Assembly: GCF_032930845.1 (NCBI RefSeq)
Contig: NZ_CP136758.1
Coordinates: 914,501 to 978,500 of the forward strand
Reading direction: 5' to 3'
DNA from: Parvularcula sp. LCG005
GTDB taxonomy: Bacteria > Pseudomonadota > Alphaproteobacteria > Caulobacterales > Parvularculaceae
Length of the DNA stretch: 64,000 nt
The stretch's first letter is position 1. Every line of letters begins with the position of its first letter. The position numbers and the translations under genes are program-made. Of this stretch, positions 19,136 to 27,637 are shown piece by piece. The notes beneath the pieces are model-generated. The model was not told where the DNA came from, ran no database searches, and worked only from the letters and a program-made list of their open reading frames with translations.

Positions 19136-21082
19136 ATGAATCGCGTCCTCGCCACCATTCTGACCAGCACCATGCTATCCACGCCGGCCCTGGCCGCCGA
19201 TGTGGATCTGACGTCTCCCGATGGCTCGATCGCGGTCAGCCTCGGTGAAGGCAAGGAGCTTACCCTCGAAGTCTCCGTGGACGGAACGGTTGTCCTGTCC
19301 CCCAGTCCCATCGGCATGACAATTGATGGCTCGGTCTATGGTCGAGATGTCACCTTGGGCACCGCCAAGCGTGACAGCGTGGATGAGACCCTGACGCCGG
19401 TGGTGCGGGAGAAGGCGGCGTCGGTCCGCAACCACTATAACGCGGTCACAGTGGAGATTGGTGAGGGCGTCGATCTCGAAGTGCGCGCCTATGACAATGG
19501 CGTGGCTTGGCGCTGGACCACCGAACTCGGTGGTGAGGTGACCGTCGGTGCGGAGCAGGTCGACCTGAAATTTGCTGGCGATTTCCCGCTGCATTTCCCG
19601 CGCGAAGATGGCTTCCTGTCGCATAATGAGCGCCTTTATGAGAAAACGACCCTGTCGCCGTTGAAGAAAGCCGATCTCGCCAGCCTCCCATTGCTGGTCC
19701 AGGCACCTACGGCGAACCTGTTACTGACCGAGACCGATCTGCGCGACTATGCCGGGATGTGGGTCAATGGCGGCCGTGGCAATATGCTGTCCGGGACATT
19801 CCCCAAGGCGGTGGCGAAGGAGCACATGGCCGACGACCGCAACCCGGTCATTGATGCCCACCACGACTATATCGCAAAAACCGATGGGACACGGACGTTC
19901 CCTTGGCGCATCCTCGGCGTCGCTCGACAGGACAAGGATCTTCTGACCAATCAGCTGGCCTGGCAACTGGCGCCCGCTTCAGAGATTGGTGATGCCTCAT
20001 GGATCAAGCCCGGTCAGGTGGCCTGGGACTGGTGGAACATGAACAACATCTTCGGGGTGGATTTCCGCGCCGGGGTGAATACTGAAACGTACAAATACTT
20101 TATCGACTTCGCGTCCGAGAATGGCATTGAATATGTCATTCTGGATGAGGGTTGGTACGAACTGGGTGATATCATGAAGGTCAGCCCAGACGTCGATGTC
20201 CCGGCGCTGATGGCCTATGCCAAGGAAAAGGATGTGAAGATCGTCCTTTGGGCGATCTGGCACGCGCTGGACGAAAAGCTGGAAGAAGCGCTCGACCAGT
20301 TTGCAGAATGGGGTGCGGCGGGGATCAAGGTCGATTTCATGCAGCGTGATGACCAGTGGATGGTCGACTATTACTGGCGCGTCGCGAAGGCGGCGGCCGA
20401 CAGGGAATTGCTTGTCGACTATCACGGCGCACACAAGCCCGCCGGTCTGCGCGGCGCCTATCCGAACGTCATTTCCTATGAAGGCGTCAAAGGCCTTGAG
20501 AACATGAAGTGGGATGAAAAGCCGGATCCGGATCACAATACGACTTTACCATTCATCCGCATGGTGGCTGGTCCGATGGACTACACGCCAGGCGCCATGA
20601 CCAATGTGAAGGCCGAGGAATTCGCGCCCATGTTCTCGCGCCCGATGAGCATCGGCACGCGGGCGCATCAGGTGGCCCTCTATGTGATCTTTGAAAGCCC
20701 GCTGCAGATGCTGGCCGACAGCCCCTCCCACCTGCGGCAGGAACAGGAGACGGTCGATTTCATTACGGATATTCCCACGGTCTGGGATGAGACTGTCGCC
20801 TTGGACGGCAAGATCGGTGACTTTGTGACCATGGCACGGCGTTCCGGGGACGACTGGTTTGTCGGTGTGCTGACCGATGAGACCGCGCGCGAGATGGAGG
20901 TGACCTTCGACTTCATCGATCAGCCGATGCGAGCAACCGTGTTCAGGGACGGGATCAACGCGGATCGCTATGGTAACGACTATAAGGTTGAGACTGTGGA
21001 GGTGAGCCCGGGCGACACCCTGACCGTCTCATTGGCGCCGGGCGGCGGCTGGGCGGCGAAACTGTCGCCGATCGCCAATTGA
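19136..21082 (+). CDS. glycoside hydrolase family 97 (alpha-glucosidase or alpha-galactosidase)
   Basis: This 648-residue exported enzyme (signal peptide 1-20, ALA|AD) has three GH97 parts: an N-terminal beta-sandwich, a TIM barrel from about 290, and a C-terminal beta domain. Barrel landmarks are VAWDWWN (296-302), VILDEGWY with Glu338, GIKVDFMQRD with Asp400, and SYEGVKGLE with Glu449. Retaining GH97 members carry an Asp nucleophile at the IKVDF position, while inverting SusB-type enzymes lack it, so a retaining enzyme of alpha-galactosidase type is favoured; this is by recalled family knowledge. GGGAG lies seven bases before the ATG. A LacI-type operator sits in the leader. Confidence 0.88.
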   Translation: MNRVLATILTSTMLSTPALAADVDLTSPDGSIAVSLGEGKELTLEVSVDGTVVLSPSPIGMTIDGSVYGRDVTLGTAKRDSVDETLTPVVREKAASVRNHYNAVTVEIGEGVDLEVRAYDNGVAWRWTTELGGEVTVGAEQVDLKFAGDFPLHFPREDGFLSHNERLYEKTTLSPLKKADLASLPLLVQAPTANLLLTETDLRDYAGMWVNGGRGNMLSGTFPKAVAKEHMADDRNPVIDAHHDYIAKTDGTRTFPWRILGVARQDKDLLTNQLAWQLAPASEIGDASWIKPGQVAWDWWNMNNIFGVDFRAGVNTETYKYFIDFASENGIEYVILDEGWYELGDIMKVSPDVDVPALMAYAKEKDVKIVLWAIWHALDEKLEEALDQFAEWGAAGIKVDFMQRDDQWMVDYYWRVAKAAADRELLVDYHGAHKPAGLRGAYPNVISYEGVKGLENMKWDEKPDPDHNTTLPFIRMVAGPMDYTPGAMTNVKAEEFAPMFSRPMSIGTRAHQVALYVIFESPLQMLADSPSHLRQEQETVDFITDIPTVWDETVALDGKIGDFVTMARRSGDDWFVGVLTDETAREMEVTFDFIDQPMRATVFRDGINADRYGNDYKVETVEVSPGDTLTVSLAPGGGWAAKLSPIAN

Positions 21083-21158
21083 TGCCGAGGGCGGGGGCAG
21101 TGGCTAATTGGTCGCTGGCCCTTGCCAATGGCGCGCAATCCCTCAAATAACGCCCAAT

Positions 21159-21635
21159 ATGCGTAGTCATCACGAACGGACGATTGTCCCCTTTGAGCCC
21201 GGCGAGATGTTTGATCTCGTTGCGAATGTTGAAGACTATCCCCGGTTCATTCCGTGGGTGGAGGCCCTGCGCGTCCGCGAACGCGAAGGAACGCGGGAAG
21301 AGGGTGTGGTGACGGCCGATATGGTCGTCGGCTTCAAGATGTTCCGGGAATCCTTTCGGAGCCGGGTCACGCTCAACAAGCCAGACGGCACCATTGATGT
21401 CGACTATGTCCGCGGGCCGCTCAAGACCCTGATCAATCGTTGGCGATTTGAGCCCCATGCGGAAGGTTGCGTCATTGACTTCTGTATTGAGTTCGAATTT
21501 CGCAACATGCTGATGCAGACTCTAGCTAACCAGTTGATCGACAAGGCTTTTAAAAAGTTGTCTCAAGCTTTCGTTGAGGAGGCGCATCGGCAATATACGC
21601 CGAAACATATCGAAAAACGACAACATCCATCTTGA
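21159..21635 (+). CDS. Coq10/RatA family START-like protein
   Basis: This 158-residue protein has the Coq10/RatA helix-grip fold. Family blocks are MFDLVANVEDYPRFIPWVEA near the N-terminus, VDYVRGPLKTLINRWRF in the middle and the C-terminal helix around LANQLIDKAFKKLSQAFVEE. In alphaproteobacteria it is usually annotated as a ubiquinone-binding protein that helps respiratory electron transfer; the E. coli homologue is RatA. It normally follows lipA, but here lies 7.6 kb downstream of it. The start is the ATG at 21159; upstream in-frame codons have no homologue support. Confidence 0.88.
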   Translation: MRSHHERTIVPFEPGEMFDLVANVEDYPRFIPWVEALRVREREGTREEGVVTADMVVGFKMFRESFRSRVTLNKPDGTIDVDYVRGPLKTLINRWRFEPHAEGCVIDFCIEFEFRNMLMQTLANQLIDKAFKKLSQAFVEEAHRQYTPKHIEKRQHPS

Positions 21636-21715
21636 ACCCGCCTCATTCGTGCCCATTTCCTAATGGTAAGTGGCGGTGGTCTTCACCGCCTGGGTTCTGA
21701 AGGAGGCCTATTGAA

Positions 21716-22177
21716 GTGGATGACGCTAAAGTATTCAACGGGAAAGACTTTTCTCACCAGCTGCGCCCAGCATGGACGCCGGTCAACATGGCACTGATGA
21801 TCTTTTTCTTCGCCACGGGCCTTTGGGTTTTTGGCTTGGCCATGATCGCCTACATGCTCTACGGCCGCGAAATGGGCCTCGATTTCTCCAATTGGGGTAA
21901 GGCAAAACGGTCTGTGAACGGTGCGTTTGACAACGCCCGCAGCAGCGCGAAGAGCTGGGGAACCCAGTCGTCTTCGACCGGCAATGCTGCTTTTGACGAT
22001 TGGCGCGAGGAAGAGATGGCGCGTCTTGACGAAGAGCGTCGCAAGCTTGATGAAGCGCGCCGCGACTTCGAAGAATATGTCCGCGAGCTGCGCAGAGCTC
22101 GTGACCGGGAAGAGTTTGATGCGTTCCGCAACAACTGGAATTCCCGCCAGAATGACGGCGAAAGCCCCGCCGTCTAA
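21716..22177 (+). CDS. DUF2852 family membrane protein
   Basis: This 153-residue protein has two close hydrophobic segments (VNMALMIFFFATGLWVFGLA and the MIAYMLYGREMG exit), then a cytoplasmic charged coiled coil (EEEMARLDEERRKLDEARRD, EYVRELRRARDREEFD). This order, with the FDDWREEEMARLDEERRKL block, fits DUF2852, found almost only in alphaproteobacteria and without known function. The start codon is GTG with AAGGAGG about nine bases upstream; no in-frame ATG fits better. A strong terminator follows. Confidence 0.8.
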   Translation: MDDAKVFNGKDFSHQLRPAWTPVNMALMIFFFATGLWVFGLAMIAYMLYGREMGLDFSNWGKAKRSVNGAFDNARSSAKSWGTQSSSTGNAAFDDWREEEMARLDEERRKLDEARRDFEEYVRELRRARDREEFDAFRNNWNSRQNDGESPAV

Positions 22178-22211
22178 CCATCCGGTCCTGCCCACCACCG
22201 GATGCACCTAG

Positions 22212-22243
22212 AGCCGCTTCGGACCCCTCCGGAGCGGCTTTTT
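22212..22243 (+). terminator. intrinsic terminator after the DUF2852 gene
   Basis: AGCCGCTTCGGA (22212-22223) pairs with TCCGGAGCGGCT (22228-22239), one G-T wobble, CCCC loop, then a T-run to 22243. Confidence 0.88.
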
Positions 22244-22271
22244 CATGTCAGCAAGAAAGAGCAGAGAGGGC

Positions 22272-22724
22272 TCAAGGGCCCGAGCCAGCATCCGGGTCGA
22301 CGGCGCCCGGCATCTGGCCAACACCGCCGATCAGCTGTTCGAGGAAGGTAAGTTCCTTGCCCCGTGTGCGCGTGACACGGTCCACCATATTGATGTTCTG
22401 GCCGTCGGCGAGGGTGTAATTCTCGACATTGGTAACCGTACCATCATCGTCGAAGTGGAACGCCACCACCTGCCGCGACATGGTCTCGGTCTGATAGAAG
22501 GCGCGTGTGTTGGTCGCAGCGGACGCGTAGTACCAGACATCGTCATAGAGCGCCGGGCGGAACGAGGGCTCACCAAACCGCGCGAGGACCGATTCGCGCG
22601 TATCGACACCCGCCATCGCCTCGAGTTCCGTCTCGCCACGCTCAATGACGTAACCGTGACGATCCCGTGTGGAAACACAGGCTGTAGCGCTAAGCGCAGC
22701 GAGGAGTAAGAGAGGGGTACGCAT
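22272..22724 (-). CDS. bamE: BamE/OmlA-family outer membrane assembly lipoprotein
   Basis: This 150-residue lipoprotein (LLLLAALSATAC, Cys16) carries the SmpA/OmlA domain: GYVIERGETELEAMAGVDTRESVLARFGEP holds the family VLxxLGxP-type turn, then DDVWYYASA and VAFHFDDDGTVTNVE. BamE helps the Bam complex insert beta-barrel proteins. The ATG at 22724 has GGAGA upstream and starts a proper signal peptide; the frame open to 22832 is not needed. It is divergent from the cytochrome chaperone gene, the usual alphaproteobacterial arrangement. Confidence 0.88.
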   Translation of the reverse strand: MRTPLLLLAALSATACVSTRDRHGYVIERGETELEAMAGVDTRESVLARFGEPSFRPALYDDVWYYASAATNTRAFYQTETMSRQVVAFHFDDDGTVTNVENYTLADGQNINMVDRVTRTRGKELTFLEQLIGGVGQMPGAVDPDAGSGP

Positions 22725-22849
22725 CGGCGAAATCTCCGTCGTAATGGGCCAAACGGGGCGAATTGACCTTTTGCCCCAAGCCGCCCTATCGGCCAATACC
22801 GGTGACACGCAATCGCCTCTGAGGCAAGTCACCTGACCAAAGGAATGGG

Positions 22850-23416
22850 ATGGTTTTCAAGTTTTTAAGCGGGCTGCCCGGGCTGAAGGCCCTGACGGCG
22901 GATCCAGTTCGCACCAATACCACGCGCGCGTGGGAGCAGATTATCGATCATTCGCGCCTGCCGGAATTCTATAGCGAGCTGGGCGTTCCCGACACCGTTG
23001 AGGGGCGGTATGATCTGCTGACCCTGCATATGGTGCTCGTGCTTCGCCGTCTTGCCGATGAGCCCGATACCACCGGCAAGTTCGGTCAGACCCTCTTTAA
23101 CATCATGTTCCGCAACATGGATTTCGCCATGCGGGAGCTCGGCGTTGGCGATCTGAAGGTCGGCAAGAAGGTGCGGGAACTGGCCGAAATGTTCTATGGC
23201 CGGGCAAAGGCCTATGAAACGCCGCTCCACGAGCAGGACGTGCCGGCCCTGACCGCCAAGCTGTCGCGCAATGTCTGGGGCGTGGCGGAGGCACCGCAGG
23301 CGCACGCGCTGGCTGATTTTGCACTGCGGGCGCAAGCGCATCTGGCGAAGCAGACCGTCCAGTCATTAATGCTTGGTGAGGTCCGCTTTCCCGACCCGAT
23401 AGAAGAGCCTAAATGA
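22850..23416 (+). CDS. ubiquinol-cytochrome c chaperone family protein (CBP3-like)
   Basis: This 188-residue protein matches the CBP3/UQCC1-type family needed for cytochrome b / bc1 complex assembly. Conserved blocks are RYDLLTLHMVLVLRRL, FNIMFRNMDFAMRELGVGDL and VGKKVRELAEMFYGRAKAY. The order bamE (divergent), this gene, DUF177 is standard in alphaproteobacteria. AGGAATGGG immediately precedes the ATG. Only seven bases separate it from the next gene. Confidence 0.88.
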   Translation: MVFKFLSGLPGLKALTADPVRTNTTRAWEQIIDHSRLPEFYSELGVPDTVEGRYDLLTLHMVLVLRRLADEPDTTGKFGQTLFNIMFRNMDFAMRELGVGDLKVGKKVRELAEMFYGRAKAYETPLHEQDVPALTAKLSRNVWGVAEAPQAHALADFALRAQAHLAKQTVQSLMLGEVRFPDPIEEPK

Positions 23417-23423
23417 GACCCCT

Positions 23424-23951
23424 ATGAGTGAACCAACCGAAATGCCGTCTTTCTCACGCAGTCTGAAAGCCGACGATCTGGGGGCAGAGCCCTACAGTGT
23501 CGAACTGCACGCCGCAGAAGCTGACCTGGCTGGGATCGCCCAGTATCTGATGATCCCCGGTGTCGACGCGATGCGCGGCGAGGCTGACGTGACCCGGCGC
23601 GGTGACCTGATCACGGTTTCTGGGCGCGTTGAAGCCACGCTCGTCCGTGAATGTGTTGCGACCCTCGAGCCGATGGAGGAACTGATCGACGAGGATTTCG
23701 TCGCGACCTTCACGACCAGCGCACCGGACGCGGACGACCTGCGGGACGAGGTTGAGGCCGACCTTGACGCCCCTGAACCGCTCGAAAACGATCGCCTCGA
23801 CATGGGGGCTGTTTTCCTTGAGCATGTCGTTCTTTCAATGGCCCCCCATCCACGCCGACAGAATGCAGAGCCTATTCCGGACCCCGGGGCTGGGGTACGA
23901 ATTTCCGCGTTCGATGCCCTCAAGGCCCTCAAGACTGGCGACGACGACTGA
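23424..23951 (+). CDS. DUF177 (YceD family) protein
   Basis: This 175-residue acidic protein of the YceD/DUF177 family has VTVSGRVEATLVRECVATLEP-like strands in the middle and the conserved acidic C-terminal block (GAVFLEHVVLSMAPHPRRQN). Members are linked to 23S rRNA accumulation and usually sit upstream of rpmF or plsX. Here the next gene is an M3 peptidase instead, so the usual order is broken. It overlaps nothing and shares a transcript with the chaperone gene. Confidence 0.85.
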   Translation: MSEPTEMPSFSRSLKADDLGAEPYSVELHAAEADLAGIAQYLMIPGVDAMRGEADVTRRGDLITVSGRVEATLVRECVATLEPMEELIDEDFVATFTTSAPDADDLRDEVEADLDAPEPLENDRLDMGAVFLEHVVLSMAPHPRRQNAEPIPDPGAGVRISAFDALKALKTGDDD

Positions 23952-24000
23952 ACCCGTCCCGCCTCGATTTTCAAACGACTGGAGAGGAGTATTCTCCCTG

Positions 24001-26208
24001 ATGACCAATTCCATGAAATGGGGCGCGAGCCTCGCCATCCTTGGCTTCGCGCTGAGCGCCTGTGCTGAGACGGACGAGACGAGCGCTTCTGCCACAGCAC
24101 AGACTGCATCCGACACATCTGCCGCGCCATCGACTGCGGCGACCAATTCCTCAGAGGAGGACACCATGACACCAGCGATCCTAGCGCCTTACGATGGGCC
24201 CTATGGCGGCGTTCCCGCCTTTGACGAGGTGACGATCGACCAGTTCGAACCGGGCATCAAAAAGGCGATTGCCATGGCGCTCGAGGAGCTTGATGCCATT
24301 GCCAATAATGATGAGCCCGCCACCTTTGAAAACACCATTGTCGCCATGGAGCGGCAGGGCGCCGCACTGAACCGGGCCTCCACCTATTACGGCATCTGGT
24401 CCAGCAACCTGTCCTCGCCAGAATTTCAGGACATTGAAGAGCGCGTTGATCCTCTTTATGCGGAATACAGAAGCGCCCGCATCGAGAACGAGAAGCTGTT
24501 CGAGCGGATCGCCGCTGTCTGGAACGACAAGGCGACGCTTGAAACGCTGACCCCCGCGGAACAGCGGCTGACCTGGGACTATTACACCGATTTCGTCCGC
24601 TCAGGCGCAGCGCTCGACAAGGAAACGAAAGAGCGGATCGGCGATATCAATGAGGAGCTGTCCAAGCTCTACACCAAATTCAGCCAGAACCTTCTGCATG
24701 ATGAAGAAGCCTACGTGACCTGGCTGACCGAAGACCAGCTGGGCGGTTTGCCGGACAGCGTCGTCGATGCGGCAGCAGCAACCGCAGCAGACAGAGGCCG
24801 CGCAGGTGAATATGCGATCGCCAATACGCGTTCATCCATGGAGCCCTTCCTGACCTATTCGGAAGACCGGAAGCTGCGGGAGCAGGTCTGGCGCACGTAT
24901 TATGATCGCGGCGACAATGGCGACGCCTACGACAATAACGACATTATCCGGCAGATCCTCCGTCTGCGTCAGGAACGCTCCCGTCTGCAGGGGTATGAGA
25001 ATTTTGCCGAGCGGGCGCTTGAGAAAAACGTGGCCAAAACACCTGAAAACGCCATGAATCTGATGATGTCGGTGTGGCCGGCGGCCATTGCGCGCGTGGA
25101 CGAGGAAGTGGCCGACATGCAGGCCATTGCGGACACCAATGGTGACGACATCACGATCGAGCCATGGGACTATCGCTACTACTCCGAAAAAGTCCGCAAG
25201 GCGAAATACGACCTGGATGCCGACGAGGTCAAACAGTACCTGCAGCTTGAGAACCTCCGTGAGGGGATGTTCTGGATGGCGAAGGATCTGTACAATCTGG
25301 ACTTCGAACAGGTTGATGACGTTCCCGTGTTCCACCCCGACGTTCGCGTCTGGAAGGTCACGCGCAATGGTGCGCTGCAGGGTCTTTGGTATTTCGATCC
25401 CTATGCCCGCGCGGGCAAACGCTCCGGCGCGTGGATGAACGACTATCGGGCGCAGCAGAAGCTTGATGGGGACATCAAGACGCTGGTGTCGAACAACTCG
25501 AATTTCGTGAAGGGCAAGCCGGGTGAGCCTGTGCTGATCTCGTGGGACGATGCCACGACCCTGTTCCACGAATTTGGTCACGCGCTGCACGGCCTGATGT
25601 CCGATGTGAAGTACCCCTCGCAATCGGGCACTTCGGTCCCTCGCGACTATGTGGAGTTTCCAAGCCAGGTGCATGAAAATTGGCTGGCGACGGATGAAAT
25701 CCTCAGCCGCTTCGCCAAGCACGTGGATACAGGGGAGACAATTCCCGACGAACTGGTCGCCAAGATCAAGAATGCGGGGACGTTCAACCAGGGATTTGCG
25801 ACCACGGAATATCTCGCCAGCGCACTGATCGATATGCGCCTGCACACGCTGGCTGATGCCTCCGACGTGGATCCCGATGCGTTTGAGCGTGAGACCCTCG
25901 CCAGCCTTGGCATGCCGTCCGAGCTGCCCATGCGTCACCGTACGCCGCAATTCGCGCACGTGTTCTCTGGCGAAGGCTATGCCGCAGGCTACTATGCCTA
26001 TCTGTGGGCGGACACATTCGGTGCGGATGCCTGGGAAGCCTTCGAGGAAGCCGGCAGCCCGTTCGACGATGCGACGGCTCAACGCTTTATCGATCACGTC
26101 CTGTCGGTTGGCGACACCGTTGATCCCTCCGAAGGGTACAAGGCGTTCCGCGGCAAGGAACTCGATACCAAGGCGTTGATGCGCCAGCGCGGTTTCCCGA
26201 CCGAGTAA
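24001..26208 (+). CDS. M3 family metallopeptidase (oligopeptidase/Dcp-like), lipoprotein
   Basis: This 735-residue peptidase of the thimet oligopeptidase / dipeptidyl carboxypeptidase family has its zinc motif at HEFGH 523-527 (ATTLFHEFGHALHGLM), with the downstream Glu in EFPSQVHENW. LSAC at 18-21 makes a lipobox, and a Ser/Thr/Ala-rich linker follows (about residues 25-55), so it should be a periplasmic lipoprotein that trims peptides. The ATG at 24001 fits the signal peptide; GAGAGGAG lies 11 bases upstream. A strong terminator follows. Confidence 0.93.
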   Translation: MTNSMKWGASLAILGFALSACAETDETSASATAQTASDTSAAPSTAATNSSEEDTMTPAILAPYDGPYGGVPAFDEVTIDQFEPGIKKAIAMALEELDAIANNDEPATFENTIVAMERQGAALNRASTYYGIWSSNLSSPEFQDIEERVDPLYAEYRSARIENEKLFERIAAVWNDKATLETLTPAEQRLTWDYYTDFVRSGAALDKETKERIGDINEELSKLYTKFSQNLLHDEEAYVTWLTEDQLGGLPDSVVDAAAATAADRGRAGEYAIANTRSSMEPFLTYSEDRKLREQVWRTYYDRGDNGDAYDNNDIIRQILRLRQERSRLQGYENFAERALEKNVAKTPENAMNLMMSVWPAAIARVDEEVADMQAIADTNGDDITIEPWDYRYYSEKVRKAKYDLDADEVKQYLQLENLREGMFWMAKDLYNLDFEQVDDVPVFHPDVRVWKVTRNGALQGLWYFDPYARAGKRSGAWMNDYRAQQKLDGDIKTLVSNNSNFVKGKPGEPVLISWDDATTLFHEFGHALHGLMSDVKYPSQSGTSVPRDYVEFPSQVHENWLATDEILSRFAKHVDTGETIPDELVAKIKNAGTFNQGFATTEYLASALIDMRLHTLADASDVDPDAFERETLASLGMPSELPMRHRTPQFAHVFSGEGYAAGYYAYLWADTFGADAWEAFEEAGSPFDDATAQRFIDHVLSVGDTVDPSEGYKAFRGKELDTKALMRQRGFPTE

Positions 26209-26228
26209 GGGCAATCGTCTTTACAAAG

Positions 26229-26257
26229 AAAAAGGCGCCCCCCGGGGCGCCTTTTTT
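26229..26257. terminator. bidirectional terminator between M3 peptidase and VPLPA-CTERM gene
   Basis: GGCGCCC (26234-26240) pairs with GGGCGCC (26245-26251), flanked by AAAAA on the left and TTTTTT on the right. It therefore works for both convergent genes. Confidence 0.9.
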
Positions 26258-26275
26258 GTCGTCGAAAATGTGAGC

Positions 26276-26914
26276 TCAGGCAGTTTTAGCCCGACGGCGG
26301 CGGGCGAAGCCAGCTGCTGCAGCACCGGCCAGGAACAGAGGGGCGGCGGCTGGAAGAGGGACGGCACTCGCCTCACCAAAGTCGATATTGTCGAGGGTGA
26401 ATTCGTAATCATACAGACCCGTGCCGTTTGAGCCCGTGGCCGCAAATTCAACGGACATCAGCGCGGACCAGGCGGCGCCGAAAACGACATTCACATAATT
26501 CGGGTCTGCGGCGGGCAGGTCAATCAACAGGCTGATCGTTGACATGTCAGCGAGTGTGCCAGTGATCGTGATGCCATCTGCCCAGCGGGCGGGTGACCTA
26601 ACGAATGAACCGCCCAGATCTACGCTGTTCAAGGAAAACAAATCGCCGCTGGTCAGCGACATGATGACGTTCGCCCGATTGCCGGACCACATTTTCGTAG
26701 TACCCGCTTCGACGAATATGGCTTCATCTACAATGGCGAGGAAACCAAGAGAGTCTGATGTCCCTTGTGTGAAGGTTACATCGCCGACCATGAAACTGTC
26801 GCCCTCAGTGATGGCGACTTCGTCCTCGCCTTCAAAAGTAATCGTCGCGGCGTTCGCTACGCCAACTCCGATGAGTGCCGCCGAAGCCGCCGACAGGATT
26901 GTTTTAATAGCCAC
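26276..26914 (-). CDS. VPLPA-CTERM sorting domain protein
   Basis: This 212-residue exported protein has a signal peptide (ILSAASAALIGVGVANA|A) and a C-terminal VPLPAAAPLFLAGAAAAGF followed by ARRRRAKTA, the VPLPA-CTERM sorting signal. The body is beta-rich and Gly/Thr/Asp-rich (ITFEGEDEVAITEGDSF, EFTLDNIDFGEAS), of the matrix or cell-surface type; no catalytic motif is seen. The start is GTG at 26914; no in-frame ATG precedes the signal peptide. It shares no clear similarity with the other VPLPA protein outside the tail. Confidence 0.82.
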   Translation of the reverse strand: MAIKTILSAASAALIGVGVANAATITFEGEDEVAITEGDSFMVGDVTFTQGTSDSLGFLAIVDEAIFVEAGTTKMWSGNRANVIMSLTSGDLFSLNSVDLGGSFVRSPARWADGITITGTLADMSTISLLIDLPAADPNYVNVVFGAAWSALMSVEFAATGSNGTGLYDYEFTLDNIDFGEASAVPLPAAAPLFLAGAAAAGFARRRRAKTA

Positions 26915-27026
26915 CGGTATTTACCCCCCACTATAGCTATCTACACGTTGTTAGTTTTGTTTCGGGGCTGCAACACAACTTTACGGTTTGGTTACCAAGG
27001 GCGCAACCGCCATAGTTGCGGCGCAA

Positions 27027-27054
27027 AAAAAGGCGCCGCAGAGGACGCCTTTTT
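27027..27054 (-). terminator. terminator downstream of greA
   Basis: AAAAAGGCG (27027-27035) pairs with CGCCTTTTT (27046-27054). On the minus strand this gives a hairpin ending in U residues, 24 bases past the greA stop. Confidence 0.75.
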
Positions 27055-27077
27055 CCAATCAGTTGGATAAGGGCCAA

Positions 27078-27551
27078 TCAGATATATTCGACTTTTTCAA
27101 TTTCATAGGCACGGCTGCCGCCGGGGGCGGCAACTTCCACAGAATCGCCTTCTTCCTTGCCGATCAGGGCACGGGCGATGGGCGAAGAGATCGAAATCTT
27201 GCCCGTGGCAACATCGGCCTCCAGGTCGCCAACGATCTGGTAGGTCTTCACCTCTTCGGTGTCTTCATCGATCAGGGTCACGGTGGCACCAAATTTCACA
27301 TCTGATCCACTGAGTGTCGAAACGTCGATGACCTGCGCACGGCTGTACTTGTCTTCCAGTTCGAGGACCTGTCCCTCAATCATGGACTGACGTTCCTTGG
27401 CGGAGTGATACTCGGCATTCTCCGACAGGTCGCCGTGTTCACGGGCCTCGGAAATGGCCTGGATCACGGCAGGCCGCTCAACGGACTTCAGGTGTTTAAT
27501 GTCGGCTTCAAGCTTCTCAAAGCCGGCCCGAGTCATCGGGAACTTTTCCAT
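27078..27551 (-). CDS. greA: transcription elongation factor GreA
   Basis: GreA stimulates RNA polymerase to cleave the transcript in backtracked complexes. The 157-residue length is standard. The N-terminal coiled coil ends in the acidic tip region ([19 protein letters not shown]), which holds the conserved DxxE-type acids. The C-terminal FKBP-like domain contains [20 protein letters not shown]. The ATG at 27551 ([10 protein letters not shown]) is the family start. It lies downstream of carB on the same strand, the common alphaproteobacterial order. Confidence 0.97.
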   Translation of the reverse strand: MEKFPMTRAGFEKLEADIKHLKSVERPAVIQAISEAREHGDLSENAEYHSAKERQSMIEGQVLELEDKYSRAQVIDVSTLSGSDVKFGATVTLIDEDTEEVKTYQIVGDLEADVATGKISISSPIARALIGKEEGDSVEVAAPGGSRAYEIEKVEYI

Positions 27552-27637
27552 ATCGTCTGGTCTTCCATTGCGGACAAACGTCAACGGGTCCCGAACCGGT
27601 CGAGACCGGAGGAACCACGCCACCCGTTTGTGAGGGA

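Noticed and set aside
24832-26214. Open frame of 460 codons on the minus strand opposite the M3 peptidase
   Set aside because: It mirrors a strongly conserved coding strand; the protein has no recognisable motif and is the kind of antisense frame high-GC genes produce.
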